A stretch of DNA of 13,988 bases from CAIUVD01 sp044338255 (GCA_044338255.1 JBIILZ010000104.1:1-13988); one strand, 5' to 3'; positions 6,751 through 13,328 are shown, counted from the first letter of the stretch. Translations and numbers: made by a program. Notes: generated by a model not told the origin, from the sequence alone.

Positions 6751-8715
6751 ATGTCCCAGTTCCTGGATTCTCTCCTCGCCCCCGCCGACCTGCGCAAGCT
6801 CACCCTGGCCGAGCTGGCGACGCTCGCCGACGAGATGCGCCTGCGCATCAAGGAGACCGTCTCCCGGCATGGCGGGCATTTGGCTTCCAACCTCGGTACG
6901 GTCGAGCTGACCATCGCCCTGCACCGGGTCTTCGATTTCACCTCCGATCGCGTGCTGTGGGATGTTGGGCATCAGGCTTATCCGCACAAATTGCTCACCG
7001 GCCGGGCGCAGTCGTTCCATACCAATCGCCAGCAGGGCGGGATCTCGGGCTTCCCTGATCCCCTCGAGAGCGCCTTCGATCTCGCCAAGGTCGGGCATTC
7101 GTCGACGGCGATCTCGACTGGCGTCGGCGTCGCCGAGGGCTATCGCCGACAGAAGCACCGCCGGCACACGGTGGTGGTGGTTGGCGACGGCGCGCTCACC
7201 GGCGGCATGTCCTTCGAAGGGCTGATCAACGCTGGCCAGCTCAAGAGCGATGTCATCGTCATCCTCAACGACAACGGCAACTTCATCGATCCGCCCACCG
7301 GCTCGTTGCATACGCATCTCGATCGGATCCGCACCGGCACGGTGTTCACCAATCTTCATGAGCGTTTCAAGAGCGCGCTGAAGGCCCTGCCGCGCGGCAA
7401 ATACCTCAAGCGTCTGGCCGAGCACATCGAGCTCGTGGCCCACAAGCTGGTCTCGCCCGGGTACATCTTCGAGGATCTCGGCTTCACCTATTTCGGCCCG
7501 GTCGATGGTCACGACATCGCCGCCACCGAGGAATTGTTGCGTCGCGTGCAGAGCCGCTCGGGCCCGATCCTTGTGCATGTGCACACGCAAAAAGGTGGCG
7601 GTTGGGATCCGGCCATTGCCGATCCGCTGAAATTCCACGGCCCGAAGGGCTTCGACATCGACACCGGCGCCCCGCTGCCGAGCATCGGCGTGCCGCCGAA
7701 GAAGGGCAAGACCTACTCGCAGGTCTTCGCTGAGGCGGTCATCGAATTGATGCACGCCGATGAGCGGGTGGTTGCGATCACCGCCGCCATGCCTTCGGGT
7801 ACCGGCCTGCGCGTCGTCGGCCAGACCTTCCCGGATCGCATGTACGACGTTGGCATTTGCGAGCAGCACTCGTTCGCCTTTGCCGAAGGTCTGGCGATCA
7901 GCGGTCTGCGGCCGATCGTCGCCCACTACTCGACCTTCGCCCAGCGCGGCTTCGATCAGATCTTCCAGGAACTGGTGGTGCAGCGTAATCTTGGCATCGT
8001 CCTGACCCTCGATCGCGCCGGTTTGGTCGGCGAGGACGGCGAGACCCATCAGGGGCTCTACGACATCGCCTATACCCGCTGCTTCCCCGGCCTGGCTCTG
8101 CTTGCGCCGAAAGATGGTGCCGAGCTGACGGCGATGGTGCGCTGGGCGGAAAGCGAGCGCGGCACCCCCGGTCGCCTTGCCGGCTACGTCATCCGCTATC
8201 CCAAGGACGAAGTTCCCGAATGTTTCGCCGGGCAGAGCACGCCGACGCCGGTGATCGCGCTGGGCAAGGCCGAGGTTCTCGTCGCTGGCGACGCGCGCGC
8301 GGCGGGTGAAACCCCGCTGATGATTTGGGCCTATGGCGCGCCGGTGCGTACCGCCTGGTTGGCGCTGCAGGAACTGGGCGCGGAAGCCGCCGGGGTGACC
8401 CTGGTCAATGCGCGCTTCGCCAAGCCTTTTGACGCCACCTTGCTGGCGTCCTTGGTCAAGACCCACACTCAGGTGCTGTCGCTCGAAGACCACGCCTTGC
8501 AGGCCGGCTTCGGCTCGGTGGTGGGCGAAGCCATCGCCGACGCGCATCTGCCCCTGCGCCTGACGCGCGTCGGCGTGCGCGATGAACTGGTGGCCCACGC
8601 CAGTCGCGAGCAGCAGCTCGCCGCCCAGGGACTGGATGTCGCCGGCGTCGTCGCCAGCATCCGCCGCCTGCTGCAGGCTCCCGGGAAATCGATTCCCTTC
8701 GTGCGTTCGGCTTAA
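6751..8715 (+). CDS. dxs: 1-deoxy-D-xylulose-5-phosphate synthase
   Basis: This 654-aa thiamine-diphosphate enzyme condenses pyruvate with glyceraldehyde 3-phosphate, the first step of the MEP pathway to isoprenoids, in the cytoplasm. Seen in order: SRHGGHLASNLGTVELTIAL (38-57), DVGHQAYPHKLLTGR (71-85), the ThDP/Mg motif GDGALTGG with ILNDN (145-175), VDGHD (251-255), the pyrimidine-domain GICEQHSFAFAEGLA (368-382, with catalytic Glu371), YSTFAQRGFDQ (393-403) and DRAGLVGEDGETHQGLYD (421-438). The order and spacing are those of DXS rather than transketolase, and the length is slightly above the usual 620-640. The stretch after ILNDN reads GNFIDPPTG, where DXS usually has a Met-Ser-Ile-Ser type sequence. 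The ATG at 6751 aligns with the normal N-terminus; no clear Shine-Dalgarno precedes it. Codons are strongly GC-ending, unlike the block just upstream. Confidence 0.96.
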   Translation: MSQFLDSLLAPADLRKLTLAELATLADEMRLRIKETVSRHGGHLASNLGTVELTIALHRVFDFTSDRVLWDVGHQAYPHKLLTGRAQSFHTNRQQGGISGFPDPLESAFDLAKVGHSSTAISTGVGVAEGYRRQKHRRHTVVVVGDGALTGGMSFEGLINAGQLKSDVIVILNDNGNFIDPPTGSLHTHLDRIRTGTVFTNLHERFKSALKALPRGKYLKRLAEHIELVAHKLVSPGYIFEDLGFTYFGPVDGHDIAATEELLRRVQSRSGPILVHVHTQKGGGWDPAIADPLKFHGPKGFDIDTGAPLPSIGVPPKKGKTYSQVFAEAVIELMHADERVVAITAAMPSGTGLRVVGQTFPDRMYDVGICEQHSFAFAEGLAISGLRPIVAHYSTFAQRGFDQIFQELVVQRNLGIVLTLDRAGLVGEDGETHQGLYDIAYTRCFPGLALLAPKDGAELTAMVRWAESERGTPGRLAGYVIRYPKDEVPECFAGQSTPTPVIALGKAEVLVAGDARAAGETPLMIWAYGAPVRTAWLALQELGAEAAGVTLVNARFAKPFDATLLASLVKTHTQVLSLEDHALQAGFGSVVGEAIADAHLPLRLTRVGVRDELVAHASREQQLAAQGLDVAGVVASIRRLLQAPGKSIPFVRSA

Positions 8716-8882
8716 TCGGAGGGTGCCGGACGGAGCTGGACGAAACAGTACGAAGCCGAAAGCTCAACCAGAGAGTACCTCGCCATGATCGCTGGCGGGC
8801 AGTTGGGCCGGTTGTCTCTTCGCGTCGGTTTCCTATTTCCTGAGCATCGTCGTGCGCTCGTTGTGTCCGGCGTGGGTCGCAC

Positions 8883-8900
8883 GCCGGGCGAGCGCCCGGC
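8883..8900. terminator. GC-rich hairpin between convergent dxs and PHP genes
   Basis: GCCGGGC (8883-8889) and GCCCGGC (8894-8900) form a 7-bp stem with a 4-base loop, just past the PHP gene stop codon and followed on the plus strand by TTCTT. It is a plausible shared terminator for two convergent genes, though the T-run is poor. The rest of 8716-8882 holds no gene that I can support. Confidence 0.5.
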
Positions 8901-8903
8901 TTC

Positions 8904-10268
8904 TTACGCTTTCGCCGCCGACGGTGCGACCTGCTTCGCCAACTGCGCGACCTGATCGGGCTGCCACGGATCGATCTGGCGACCGATCAGCGCATAGGCC
9001 GCGACGCGCTCGTTGAGGCTGCGCGCGGCGAGCGGATTCGCCGGCGAAAACAGCGCCAGGCGCGGATCGAAATGGCCCAGCCGCTCATGTGCGAAAAGCG
9101 CCCAGGTGGCATCGACCAGATGGCGGAATTGCGGCTCGAGGATGATCGGGCACGAAAACGATTGGCGCGAGCTGTTGATGTCGACGCCGCTGATCTCGAA
9201 CAGGTCATGCTGCCGGCAGAGATCCTGCAGTCGCTGGAGCTGGGCGCTGGTGTTGCGCGGCGGCATGTAGGTGATGCCCTTGAAATTCAGGGCCTGCACT
9301 TCCGCGACCAGCAATTCCAGGAAATCGTCCTCGAATTTCTCGGCCTTCTTGTCACCGGTAGGCGACTCGCCGACATCGCCGAGATAGGCGTAGACGGGAA
9401 TCGCGCCGACGCGATTGCCGAAGGCCACCGCCTGGGCCACGGGCATGCATTCATCGCTGCCCGGCTGGATGAAGATGCGTTCGAGGAAGGCGCTCTTCAG
9501 CACCCCGATCAGATCATAGATCTGATGCGGATTACGCGGATCGCCGAGCACCCCGACGAGCTTGGGCGCCACGGCCACGCCGAGCTTGTCGCTGAGCAGG
9601 GCCAGCAGCGCCGGGCCGACGCCGCCGGCGACTTCGATCAGGCGCCGCGCGAGCGCGAACAGCAGGTGGCGTTCGGTGATGCTGCCCTGCTCGGCGGCCT
9701 GGCTGCCACTCACGACATCGCGCTCGAAATCGAGGGCGGCGATGTTCAGCGGCGCGAGCAGTTGGTTGAGCCGTTCGAGCATGCGCCGGTTGCGCTGATT
9801 GCGGGCGGCGAACACCGGCGCGAGGAAGGCCTTGGTCTCGGCGAAGGCTCGTCGTGGCAGGCCATGCAGGGCGATGTAGCCGATCTCGACTGAGTCGGGA
9901 TTGTTGAGTTTACGCCCGGCGACTTTGGTGCCGGCGAAGGATACGCGGATCTCGCAGCCGGCGGTGGCGGCGATGCCCAGGGCGGCCCCGGCATCGAGCA
10001 TCTCATCGCAGCCCGAGACTGAATCGTGGTCGATGATGCCGACCACCAGGAGCTTGGCTTCGAGGGCCTTCCACGCGGCCATCGCTGGGAAATACGGGCT
10101 GAAGGAATACTTGGTGTGGACGTGGCAATTGACCTCGTCGCTGAGCTCGCGGGTGAGCACGCCGCTCTTGAGTGCAGCCCCGACCTGATGCGCGGCCGCG
10201 AGGCGCCGGGCGCGCTGCGGGTGGTTCAGGTCGAGAATCGCGGCGGTCGCGGCGGCGTGATCATTCAT
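8904..10268 (-). CDS. PHP-domain protein, putative phosphoesterase
   Basis: The product has 454 aa with an N-terminal PHP (polymerase and histidinol phosphatase) domain starting near residue 45. Metal-binding motifs are visible: H49-x-H51 in NCHVHTKYSFSPY, D80-H81-D82 in IIDHDSVSGCDEM, and E106 in AGCEIRVSF. The remainder (about 110-454) includes a long helical insert and later IFIQPGSDE (267-275), YAYLGDVGESPTGDKKAEKF (297-316) and a C-terminal GVDINSSRQSFSCPI segment. The PHP domain hydrolyses phosphate esters with two or three metal ions in HisK-type phosphatases, polymerase exonuclease domains and TrpH-like nucleases; the NCHVHTKYS variant belongs to stand-alone proteins of this superfamily. 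The exact substrate cannot be read. It is transcribed away from the RIO gene across a 107-base gap and has no good Shine-Dalgarno at the ATG. Its GC-rich codons match dxs. Confidence 0.85.
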   Translation of the reverse strand: MNDHAAATAAILDLNHPQRARRLAAAHQVGAALKSGVLTRELSDEVNCHVHTKYSFSPYFPAMAAWKALEAKLLVVGIIDHDSVSGCDEMLDAGAALGIAATAGCEIRVSFAGTKVAGRKLNNPDSVEIGYIALHGLPRRAFAETKAFLAPVFAARNQRNRRMLERLNQLLAPLNIAALDFERDVVSGSQAAEQGSITERHLLFALARRLIEVAGGVGPALLALLSDKLGVAVAPKLVGVLGDPRNPHQIYDLIGVLKSAFLERIFIQPGSDECMPVAQAVAFGNRVGAIPVYAYLGDVGESPTGDKKAEKFEDDFLELLVAEVQALNFKGITYMPPRNTSAQLQRLQDLCRQHDLFEISGVDINSSRQSFSCPIILEPQFRHLVDATWALFAHERLGHFDPRLALFSPANPLAARSLNERVAAYALIGRQIDPWQPDQVAQLAKQVAPSAAKA

Positions 10269-10375
10269 ACGTAATGATGCTGATGATTCCTTGCCAATCT
10301 CAAGTTAAACCATGGCCCGCGTCGTGGCCTTGTCGCGCATTTCCGTAATCGCATTCGGCTGTATGCTTCTTTGCC

Positions 10376-11266
10376 ATGCTGATTCCCGACCGGCTCAACG
10401 ATCTCGTTGCTGAAGGCTTCATCCAGTCCGTCGTCCGGCCGCTCAAGAGCGGCAAGGAAGCCGCCGTATTCGTGGTCATGGTCGACGGCCACCAGCGTGC
10501 CGCCAAGGTCTACAAGGGCCTCAATCAGCGGAATTTCCGCAATCGCCACGACTACCTCGACGGCCGCCAGACGGGCGACTCGCGGCAGCAGCGGGCGATG
10601 GACAAGGGCAGTCGTTTCGGCAAGAAGCAGAGCGAGGAAGCCTGGCAGGGGGCGGAAGCGACGGCGATGTCGACGCTCTTCGCCGCCGGCGTGCGCATCC
10701 CGAAAGTGCATCAGCACCTCGATGGTGTGATCCTCATGGATCTGGTGCTCGGCGACGACGGCGAGCCGGCTCCGCAGCTGGCGGCGTGCCGCTTCACCCG
10801 CGAGCAGGCCCTGCGCAGCCACCATATGCTCATGCAGCAGATCGCGCGCATGCTCTGCGCCGGCCTGGTGCATGGCGACCTCTCGGAATACAATGTCCTG
10901 CTCGCCGCCGACGGCCCGGTGATCATCGATCTGCCGCAGGCCATCGATGCCACCAAGAACAACAACGCCAAGCGCATTCTGTTGCGCGATGTCGGCAACA
11001 TCACGCGTTTCTTCACCCGCTGGGCCCCGGAATTGCGGCGCAGCGATTACGGTCAAGAGATGTGGCTGCTGCTCGAACACGCCTCCCTGACCCCGACCAC
11101 GCCCCTCACCGGCCAATTCACCCAGGCCCGCCAGATCGTCGACACCGCCATCGTGCTGCGCGAAATCCAATCGGCGAAGGAAGACGCCCTCAAGCGCGCG
11201 GAAGTGAAGGCTTGGCGGGAAGAGCAGGCGCGGTTGAAGGCGGAGAAGTCGCAGGGGCGGCGGTGA
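10376..11266 (+). CDS. RIO-type serine/threonine protein kinase
   Basis: This 296-aa protein is a RIO-family atypical kinase. Motifs: the ATP loop LKSGKEAAVF (23-32), the Lys in RAAKVYKG (K44), the hinge region VILMDLVL (118-125), the catalytic loop VHGDLSEYNVLL (165-176, with D168 and N173) and the metal-binding IIDLPQAID (183-191, with D185 in place of the DFG Asp). The extended helical C-terminus, ending in a charged coiled stretch rich in K, E, R and A, is normal for RIO1-like proteins. In eukaryotes and archaea RIO kinases act in small ribosomal subunit maturation; the role of bacterial members is poorly known. The last 55 codons lie within a 165-bp segment that is repeated at 12107-12271, so the present 3' end may have been supplied by the element inserted behind the gene. 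No ribosome-binding site is obvious. Confidence 0.92.
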   Translation: MLIPDRLNDLVAEGFIQSVVRPLKSGKEAAVFVVMVDGHQRAAKVYKGLNQRNFRNRHDYLDGRQTGDSRQQRAMDKGSRFGKKQSEEAWQGAEATAMSTLFAAGVRIPKVHQHLDGVILMDLVLGDDGEPAPQLAACRFTREQALRSHHMLMQQIARMLCAGLVHGDLSEYNVLLAADGPVIIDLPQAIDATKNNNAKRILLRDVGNITRFFTRWAPELRRSDYGQEMWLLLEHASLTPTTPLTGQFTQARQIVDTAIVLREIQSAKEDALKRAEVKAWREEQARLKAEKSQGRR

Positions 11267-11284
11267 CTGAGGTGGGGTGTCGCG
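11102..11284 (+). repeat. Direct repeat, copy A (3' end of RIO gene plus downstream bases)
   Basis: Copy A of a direct repeat with a period of 1005 bp. Bases 11102-11266 match 12107-12271 without gaps, with only four mismatches that I count, all at third codon positions and synonymous (GCT/GCC, CGG/CGC, GAG/GAA, CGG/CGC). Beyond the stop codon, bases 11270-11284 (AGGTGGGGTGTCGCG) match 12302-12316 once a small extra tract in copy B is skipped. The two copies flank the hepT/mntA unit. Confidence 0.95.
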
Positions 11285-11336
11285 TTAGTTTTGCACTTAG
11301 GGAGCGGGCCTGCCAGCCAGGGCACCGGGCGAGTGG

Positions 11337-11693
11337 CTACGCCGTATGACCGTGCTGGGCGAGATAGGAGTCCAAAATAGTGACCAGTCCGGGTAACTCT
11401 TCTCGGACAACCCGGAAAACGATATCGTAGTTGGTGTTGCCGTAATCGTGGATGAGCCGATTTCGCATGCTGTACATCCGATGCCACGGGATGGCAGGTA
11501 ACGTCGCCTGAACTGGAGCGGACACCTTGTGCCCCGCCTCTCCAATAATCTCAACGCATCTGGTCACTGCGAGCCGGGCCATCGTGTGCGCCTCCAACTC
11601 CGGGAGCGTCATGGAGCCCAACAGGGCCACGGCCTCCCGAGAGTACGTCTGCATATCCCGTAACCGGGACTCATCACGTTCATCAAGCGGCAT
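11337..11693 (-). CDS. hepT: HepT-like toxin ribonuclease (HEPN, DUF86)
   Basis: This 118-aa protein of the HepT/DUF86 HEPN family carries the ribonuclease motif R-x4-H-x-Y as RNRLIHDY (R77, H82, Y84). It is an RNase toxin whose Tyr is the residue AMPylated by the MntA antitoxin in characterised pairs. The helical flanks, LPELEAHTMARLAVTRCVEIIGEAG region (29-54) and VFRVVREELPGLVTILDSYL region (92-111), are typical for the family. The start at 11693 gives the usual length; the frame is open further upstream only because it overlaps mntA. It sits directly behind mntA with an 11-bp overlap, indicating translational coupling. It lies on the minus strand, opposite to the RIO gene, and its stop codon is 70 bases beyond the RIO stop. 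All active-site residues are intact, so the toxin is probably functional. Confidence 0.9.
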   Translation of the reverse strand: MPLDERDESRLRDMQTYSREAVALLGSMTLPELEAHTMARLAVTRCVEIIGEAGHKVSAPVQATLPAIPWHRMYSMRNRLIHDYGNTNYDIVFRVVREELPGLVTILDSYLAQHGHTA

Positions 11694-11991
11694 AAAGTTC
11701 TTCGGTATGGCTGAGGATGCTCCGCTTCCGAATCGGATTGATGTCCGTTTCGGCTGTGCGCCTCGTGAGAACATCGACAGCCCGACCAAAGCACACTTCC
11801 AACTCTTCGCAGAAGGAGATGAAGGCCAACCCCGGCGTCTGCCCCTCCTCGAACGTCACGAGGAGGTCCACATCGCTATCAGGCCGAGCCGTGCCCTTGG
11901 CGCGGGAACCAAACAGTTCCAACTTGGCGACGTGATAACGTCGACAGAGATCGGCGAGCTGCCCAGCATCAACGGAAAGTCCTAGGGGCAT
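11683..11991 (-). CDS. mntA: MntA-like antitoxin nucleotidyltransferase
   Basis: This 102-aa minimal nucleotidyltransferase has the signature G28-S29-R30 ... D40-x-D42 (LFGSRAKGTARPDSDVDLLV) and a third acidic residue, D73 in AVDVLT. MntA proteins neutralise the HepT RNase by transferring AMP groups to the Tyr of its R-x4-H-x-Y motif, and all residues needed for catalysis look intact. The ATG at 11991 gives the normal N-terminus; the longer open frame upstream runs through the palindrome and the RIO repeat and is not coding. It is the first gene of a two-gene operon with hepT, overlapping it by 11 bp. The promoter must lie between 11992 and the palindrome at 12053, or within the palindrome; I see no clear -10/-35 pair. 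The third part of the window's accessory end starts here. Confidence 0.9.
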   Translation of the reverse strand: MPLGLSVDAGQLADLCRRYHVAKLELFGSRAKGTARPDSDVDLLVTFEEGQTPGLAFISFCEELEVCFGRAVDVLTRRTAETDINPIRKRSILSHTEELYAA

Positions 11992-12052
11992 GGCCACAAC
12001 GTAGCGTCTCTCGGCAGGACGGGAACAAATAAGGCACGGGGCACTACACCAT

Positions 12053-12091
12053 AAAGGGGACACACCACCTTGAAGGTGGTGTGTCCCCTTT
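12053..12091. repeat. Perfect 19-bp palindrome (REP/MITE-like hairpin)
   Basis: Bases 12053-12071 (AAAGGGGACACACCACCTT) are the exact reverse complement of 12073-12091 with one base between them; in practice a hairpin of about 17 bp with a small loop. It is followed by a T-run only three bases long and lies upstream of mntA on the opposite strand, so a terminator role is unlikely. The GGGGACA...TGTCCCC arrangement recalls palindromes associated with REP-type tyrosine (IS200-like) transposases, from memory only. It abuts the left edge of repeat copy B. Confidence 0.85.
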
Positions 12092-12105
12092 GTCGCCCTT
12101 TGTCG
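12086..12105 (+). repeat. Two 10-bp tandem units at the repeat junction
   Basis: CCCTTTGTCG occurs twice in tandem at 12086-12095 and 12096-12105. The first unit overlaps the right arm of the palindrome and the second ends one base before copy B of the RIO repeat begins. This looks like a junction scar from insertion or replication slippage. Confidence 0.8.
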
Positions 12106-12106
12106 C

Positions 12107-12271
12107 CCCCTCACCGGCCAATTCACCCAGGCCCGCCAGATCGTCGACACCGCCATCGTGCTGCGCGAAATCCAATCGGCGAAGGAAGACGCCCTCAAGC
12201 GCGCGGAAGTGAAGGCCTGGCGCGAAGAACAGGCGCGGTTGAAGGCGGAGAAGTCGCAGGGGCGCCGGTGA
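12107..12271 (+). pseudogene. 3'-terminal fragment of the RIO kinase gene (copy B)
   Basis: These 165 bases encode the last 54 residues of the RIO kinase plus its stop codon, identical at the protein level to the intact gene's C-terminus. There is no start codon in frame: the frame is closed by a TGA at 12071 inside the palindrome. The fragment is therefore not a gene but a duplicated or displaced 3' end. The four base differences from copy A are all synonymous, which means they arose while the sequence was still part of a translated RIO gene. It is either the chromosome's original RIO end, left behind when an incoming unit supplied copy A, or the reverse. Confidence 0.9.
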
Positions 12272-12280
12272 ACGAGGAAA

Positions 12281-12307
12281 ATAAGGTGAGCAAGGTGAAT
12301 AAGGTGG
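12281..12307 (+). repeat. Three imperfect 9-bp tandem units
   Basis: ATAAGGTGA, GCAAGGTGA and ATAAGGTGG follow one another, in the non-coding tail of repeat copy B. Copy A has only one unit-like stretch at the same place, so the tract has expanded or contracted since the copies separated. Between mntA and the next gene (11992-12369) nothing else is seen beyond the palindrome, the junction units and the RIO fragment. Confidence 0.8.
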
Positions 12308-12369
12308 GGTGTCGCGGTTGTTCTCATCAGCTACGTTGCTACCAGTATGGACCATCATAAGCTCACAGC

Positions 12370-12969
12370 ATGGATTCCGAAGGCGCTTTGACCGAGAAAC
12401 CCTTCTCCCGCCACGACCTCGAGCGGGTGCAAGGCATCGTTGATCGGGCGCATCGCGCACTCCTCTTCGTCGGCTTGCTGACGCGCAAACTCGCCCTGAA
12501 AAGCCACGTGCAGCAGCCAATCGTCGTCGGTGGCGGTGCTGTCGAGGTCTACACCGCAGGAGGCTATACCAGCCAGGATATCGATCTGGTCATGCTCGAT
12601 AGCGCTCCCGCCGAGCGGATCCTGGCCGACAGCGGTTTCGCCAAGGAGGGACGATACTGGATCCACCCCGATCTCGATCTGTTGGTCGAATTCCCAGGAT
12701 CGACCCTCACCTATGGACCGGAAGCTTACCAACGTCTCTTTCATGCCGAGGTAGACGGCGAATTTGCCTGGATCATCGGCATCGAAGACATCCTGATCGG
12801 ACGGATCTGGTCGGGTATCTCCGAGAAACGCGACCATGATCTGCAGGTGGCACGCGAGATGATCGCCCTCAATCGGGAATCGATCGACTGGGATGCCGCC
12901 AAGTTGATCGCGGGGATGAATGGACCCGAGACGGTGGCTGCACTCGAACGTCTGCGCAACGCACCATGA
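12370..12969 (+). CDS. Nucleotidyltransferase-like protein (DUF6036/AbiEii-type fold)
   Basis: This 199-aa protein has a nucleotidyltransferase-type core: VVGGGAVEVYTAGGYTSQ then D70-I-D72 (residues 52-73), and a second acidic strand, HPDLDLLVEF (99-108, with D101 and D103). The GG-x-A-VE-x-Y-x-x-GGY-x-x-x-DIDLV pattern is that of stand-alone family members annotated DUF6036 or AbiEii-like. Such proteins occur in toxin-antitoxin-like and defence contexts, where they add nucleotides to RNA or protein targets. The later part IIGIEDILIGRIW (124-136) and the acidic C-terminal half also fit the family. The ATG at 12370 lacks a clear ribosome-binding site. The gene overlaps the following 79-codon gene by 4 bp (ATGA), which argues for a two-gene unit. 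The biological role is not established by sequence. My confidence is good in the fold and low in the target. Confidence 0.8.
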   Translation: MDSEGALTEKPFSRHDLERVQGIVDRAHRALLFVGLLTRKLALKSHVQQPIVVGGGAVEVYTAGGYTSQDIDLVMLDSAPAERILADSGFAKEGRYWIHPDLDLLVEFPGSTLTYGPEAYQRLFHAEVDGEFAWIIGIEDILIGRIWSGISEKRDHDLQVAREMIALNRESIDWDAAKLIAGMNGPETVAALERLRNAP

Positions 12970-13205
12970 ACCGGACCATCAGCTACGCTGAAGTGCGGCA
13001 GCGTCACCTGCGCGGGGCGGCCATGCGCGCGAGGTTGGGGCTGGCACGCGCGGACAAAGTCCACGATGAGGAGCAATTCGCGGCGTTGGTCCGTCTGGCG
13101 AAAGCCAGGCAGGCTCGGGAGCAGCGGATCATTCTGCCGACCACGCCCGGGGAGCCGCGACGGATTGTTTGGACCTTTCCTGCTGAGACGGTTACTCGGT
13201 CCTGA
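12966..13205 (+). CDS. Small protein of unknown function, partner of the nucleotidyltransferase
   Basis: The product has 79 aa and I do not recognise it. It is basic overall and Arg/Ala-rich, with a predicted helical N-terminal two-thirds (SYAEVRQRHLRGAAMRARLG, then EEQFAALVRLAKARQAREQR) and a short C-terminal extension ending in VWTFPAETVTRS. There is no signal peptide, membrane segment or Cys. The start codon overlaps the stop of the nucleotidyltransferase gene (ATGA), so it is probably translationally coupled to it. By analogy with two-gene nucleotidyltransferase modules it could be the target or the regulator of the enzyme, but that is inference. It ends 63 bases before a strong palindrome that may end the transcript. 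Confidence 0.72.
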   Translation: MNRTISYAEVRQRHLRGAAMRARLGLARADKVHDEEQFAALVRLAKARQAREQRIILPTTPGEPRRIVWTFPAETVTRS

Positions 13206-13268
13206 CTGCTCACCTGCGCTTGAGCTTATACGCAGAGCTCGACACCCAGCTGAACCCTGAATCGAATC

Positions 13269-13319
13269 GAAGATACCACCACCGAATCAAACTTGGTTTG
13301 ATTCGGTGGTGGTATCTTC
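13269..13319. repeat. Perfect 24-bp palindrome between convergent genes
   Basis: Bases 13269-13292 pair without mismatch with 13296-13319 around the loop TTG. It lies between the convergent 79-aa gene (plus) and 64-aa gene (minus, stop 9 bases beyond). It has no proper T-run on either side, so besides acting as a bidirectional terminator it could be a mobile palindromic (REP/MITE-like) element. It shares an ACCACC core with the palindrome at 12053. Confidence 0.88.
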
Positions 13320-13328
13320 ATTGGCCCT

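Larger units (their letters stand above)
12107..12318 (+). repeat. Direct repeat, copy B
   Basis: Copy B of the 1005-bp-spaced direct repeat. It covers the RIO fragment (12107-12271) and, after an extra tract of about 27 bases made mostly of 9-bp units, the matching stretch AGGTGGGGTGTCGCG at 12302-12316. Similarity fades by about 12324. Confidence 0.92.

Noticed and set aside
6745..8598. 617-codon open frame antisense to dxs
   Set aside because: GC-rich coding regions often leave an open antisense frame. It resembles no family and lies fully over dxs, which has all its motifs.
8785..8903. Short open frame beginning at an ATG between dxs and the PHP gene
   Set aside because: No ribosome-binding site, runs into the antisense of the PHP gene, and no similarity to anything known to me.
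9072..9893. 273-codon open frame on the plus strand inside the PHP gene
   Set aside because: Antisense shadow; the minus-strand frame carries PHP metal motifs.
10265..11170. 301-codon open frame antisense to the RIO gene
   Set aside because: Shadow of the RIO coding region; low-complexity composition and no motif.
12281..12307. Tandem 9-bp units as a CRISPR array
   Set aside because: The units are far too short and have no spacers. No array-like pattern of repeats and spacers exists anywhere in the window.
11992..12327. Upstream extension of the mntA frame
   Set aside because: It would run through the palindrome and the antisense of the RIO repeat; MntA-like proteins are about 100 aa, as given by the ATG at 11991.
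12044..12837. Minus-strand open frames over the RIO fragment and the nucleotidyltransferase gene
   Set aside because: They are antisense to recognisable coding sequence or repeats and show no family features.
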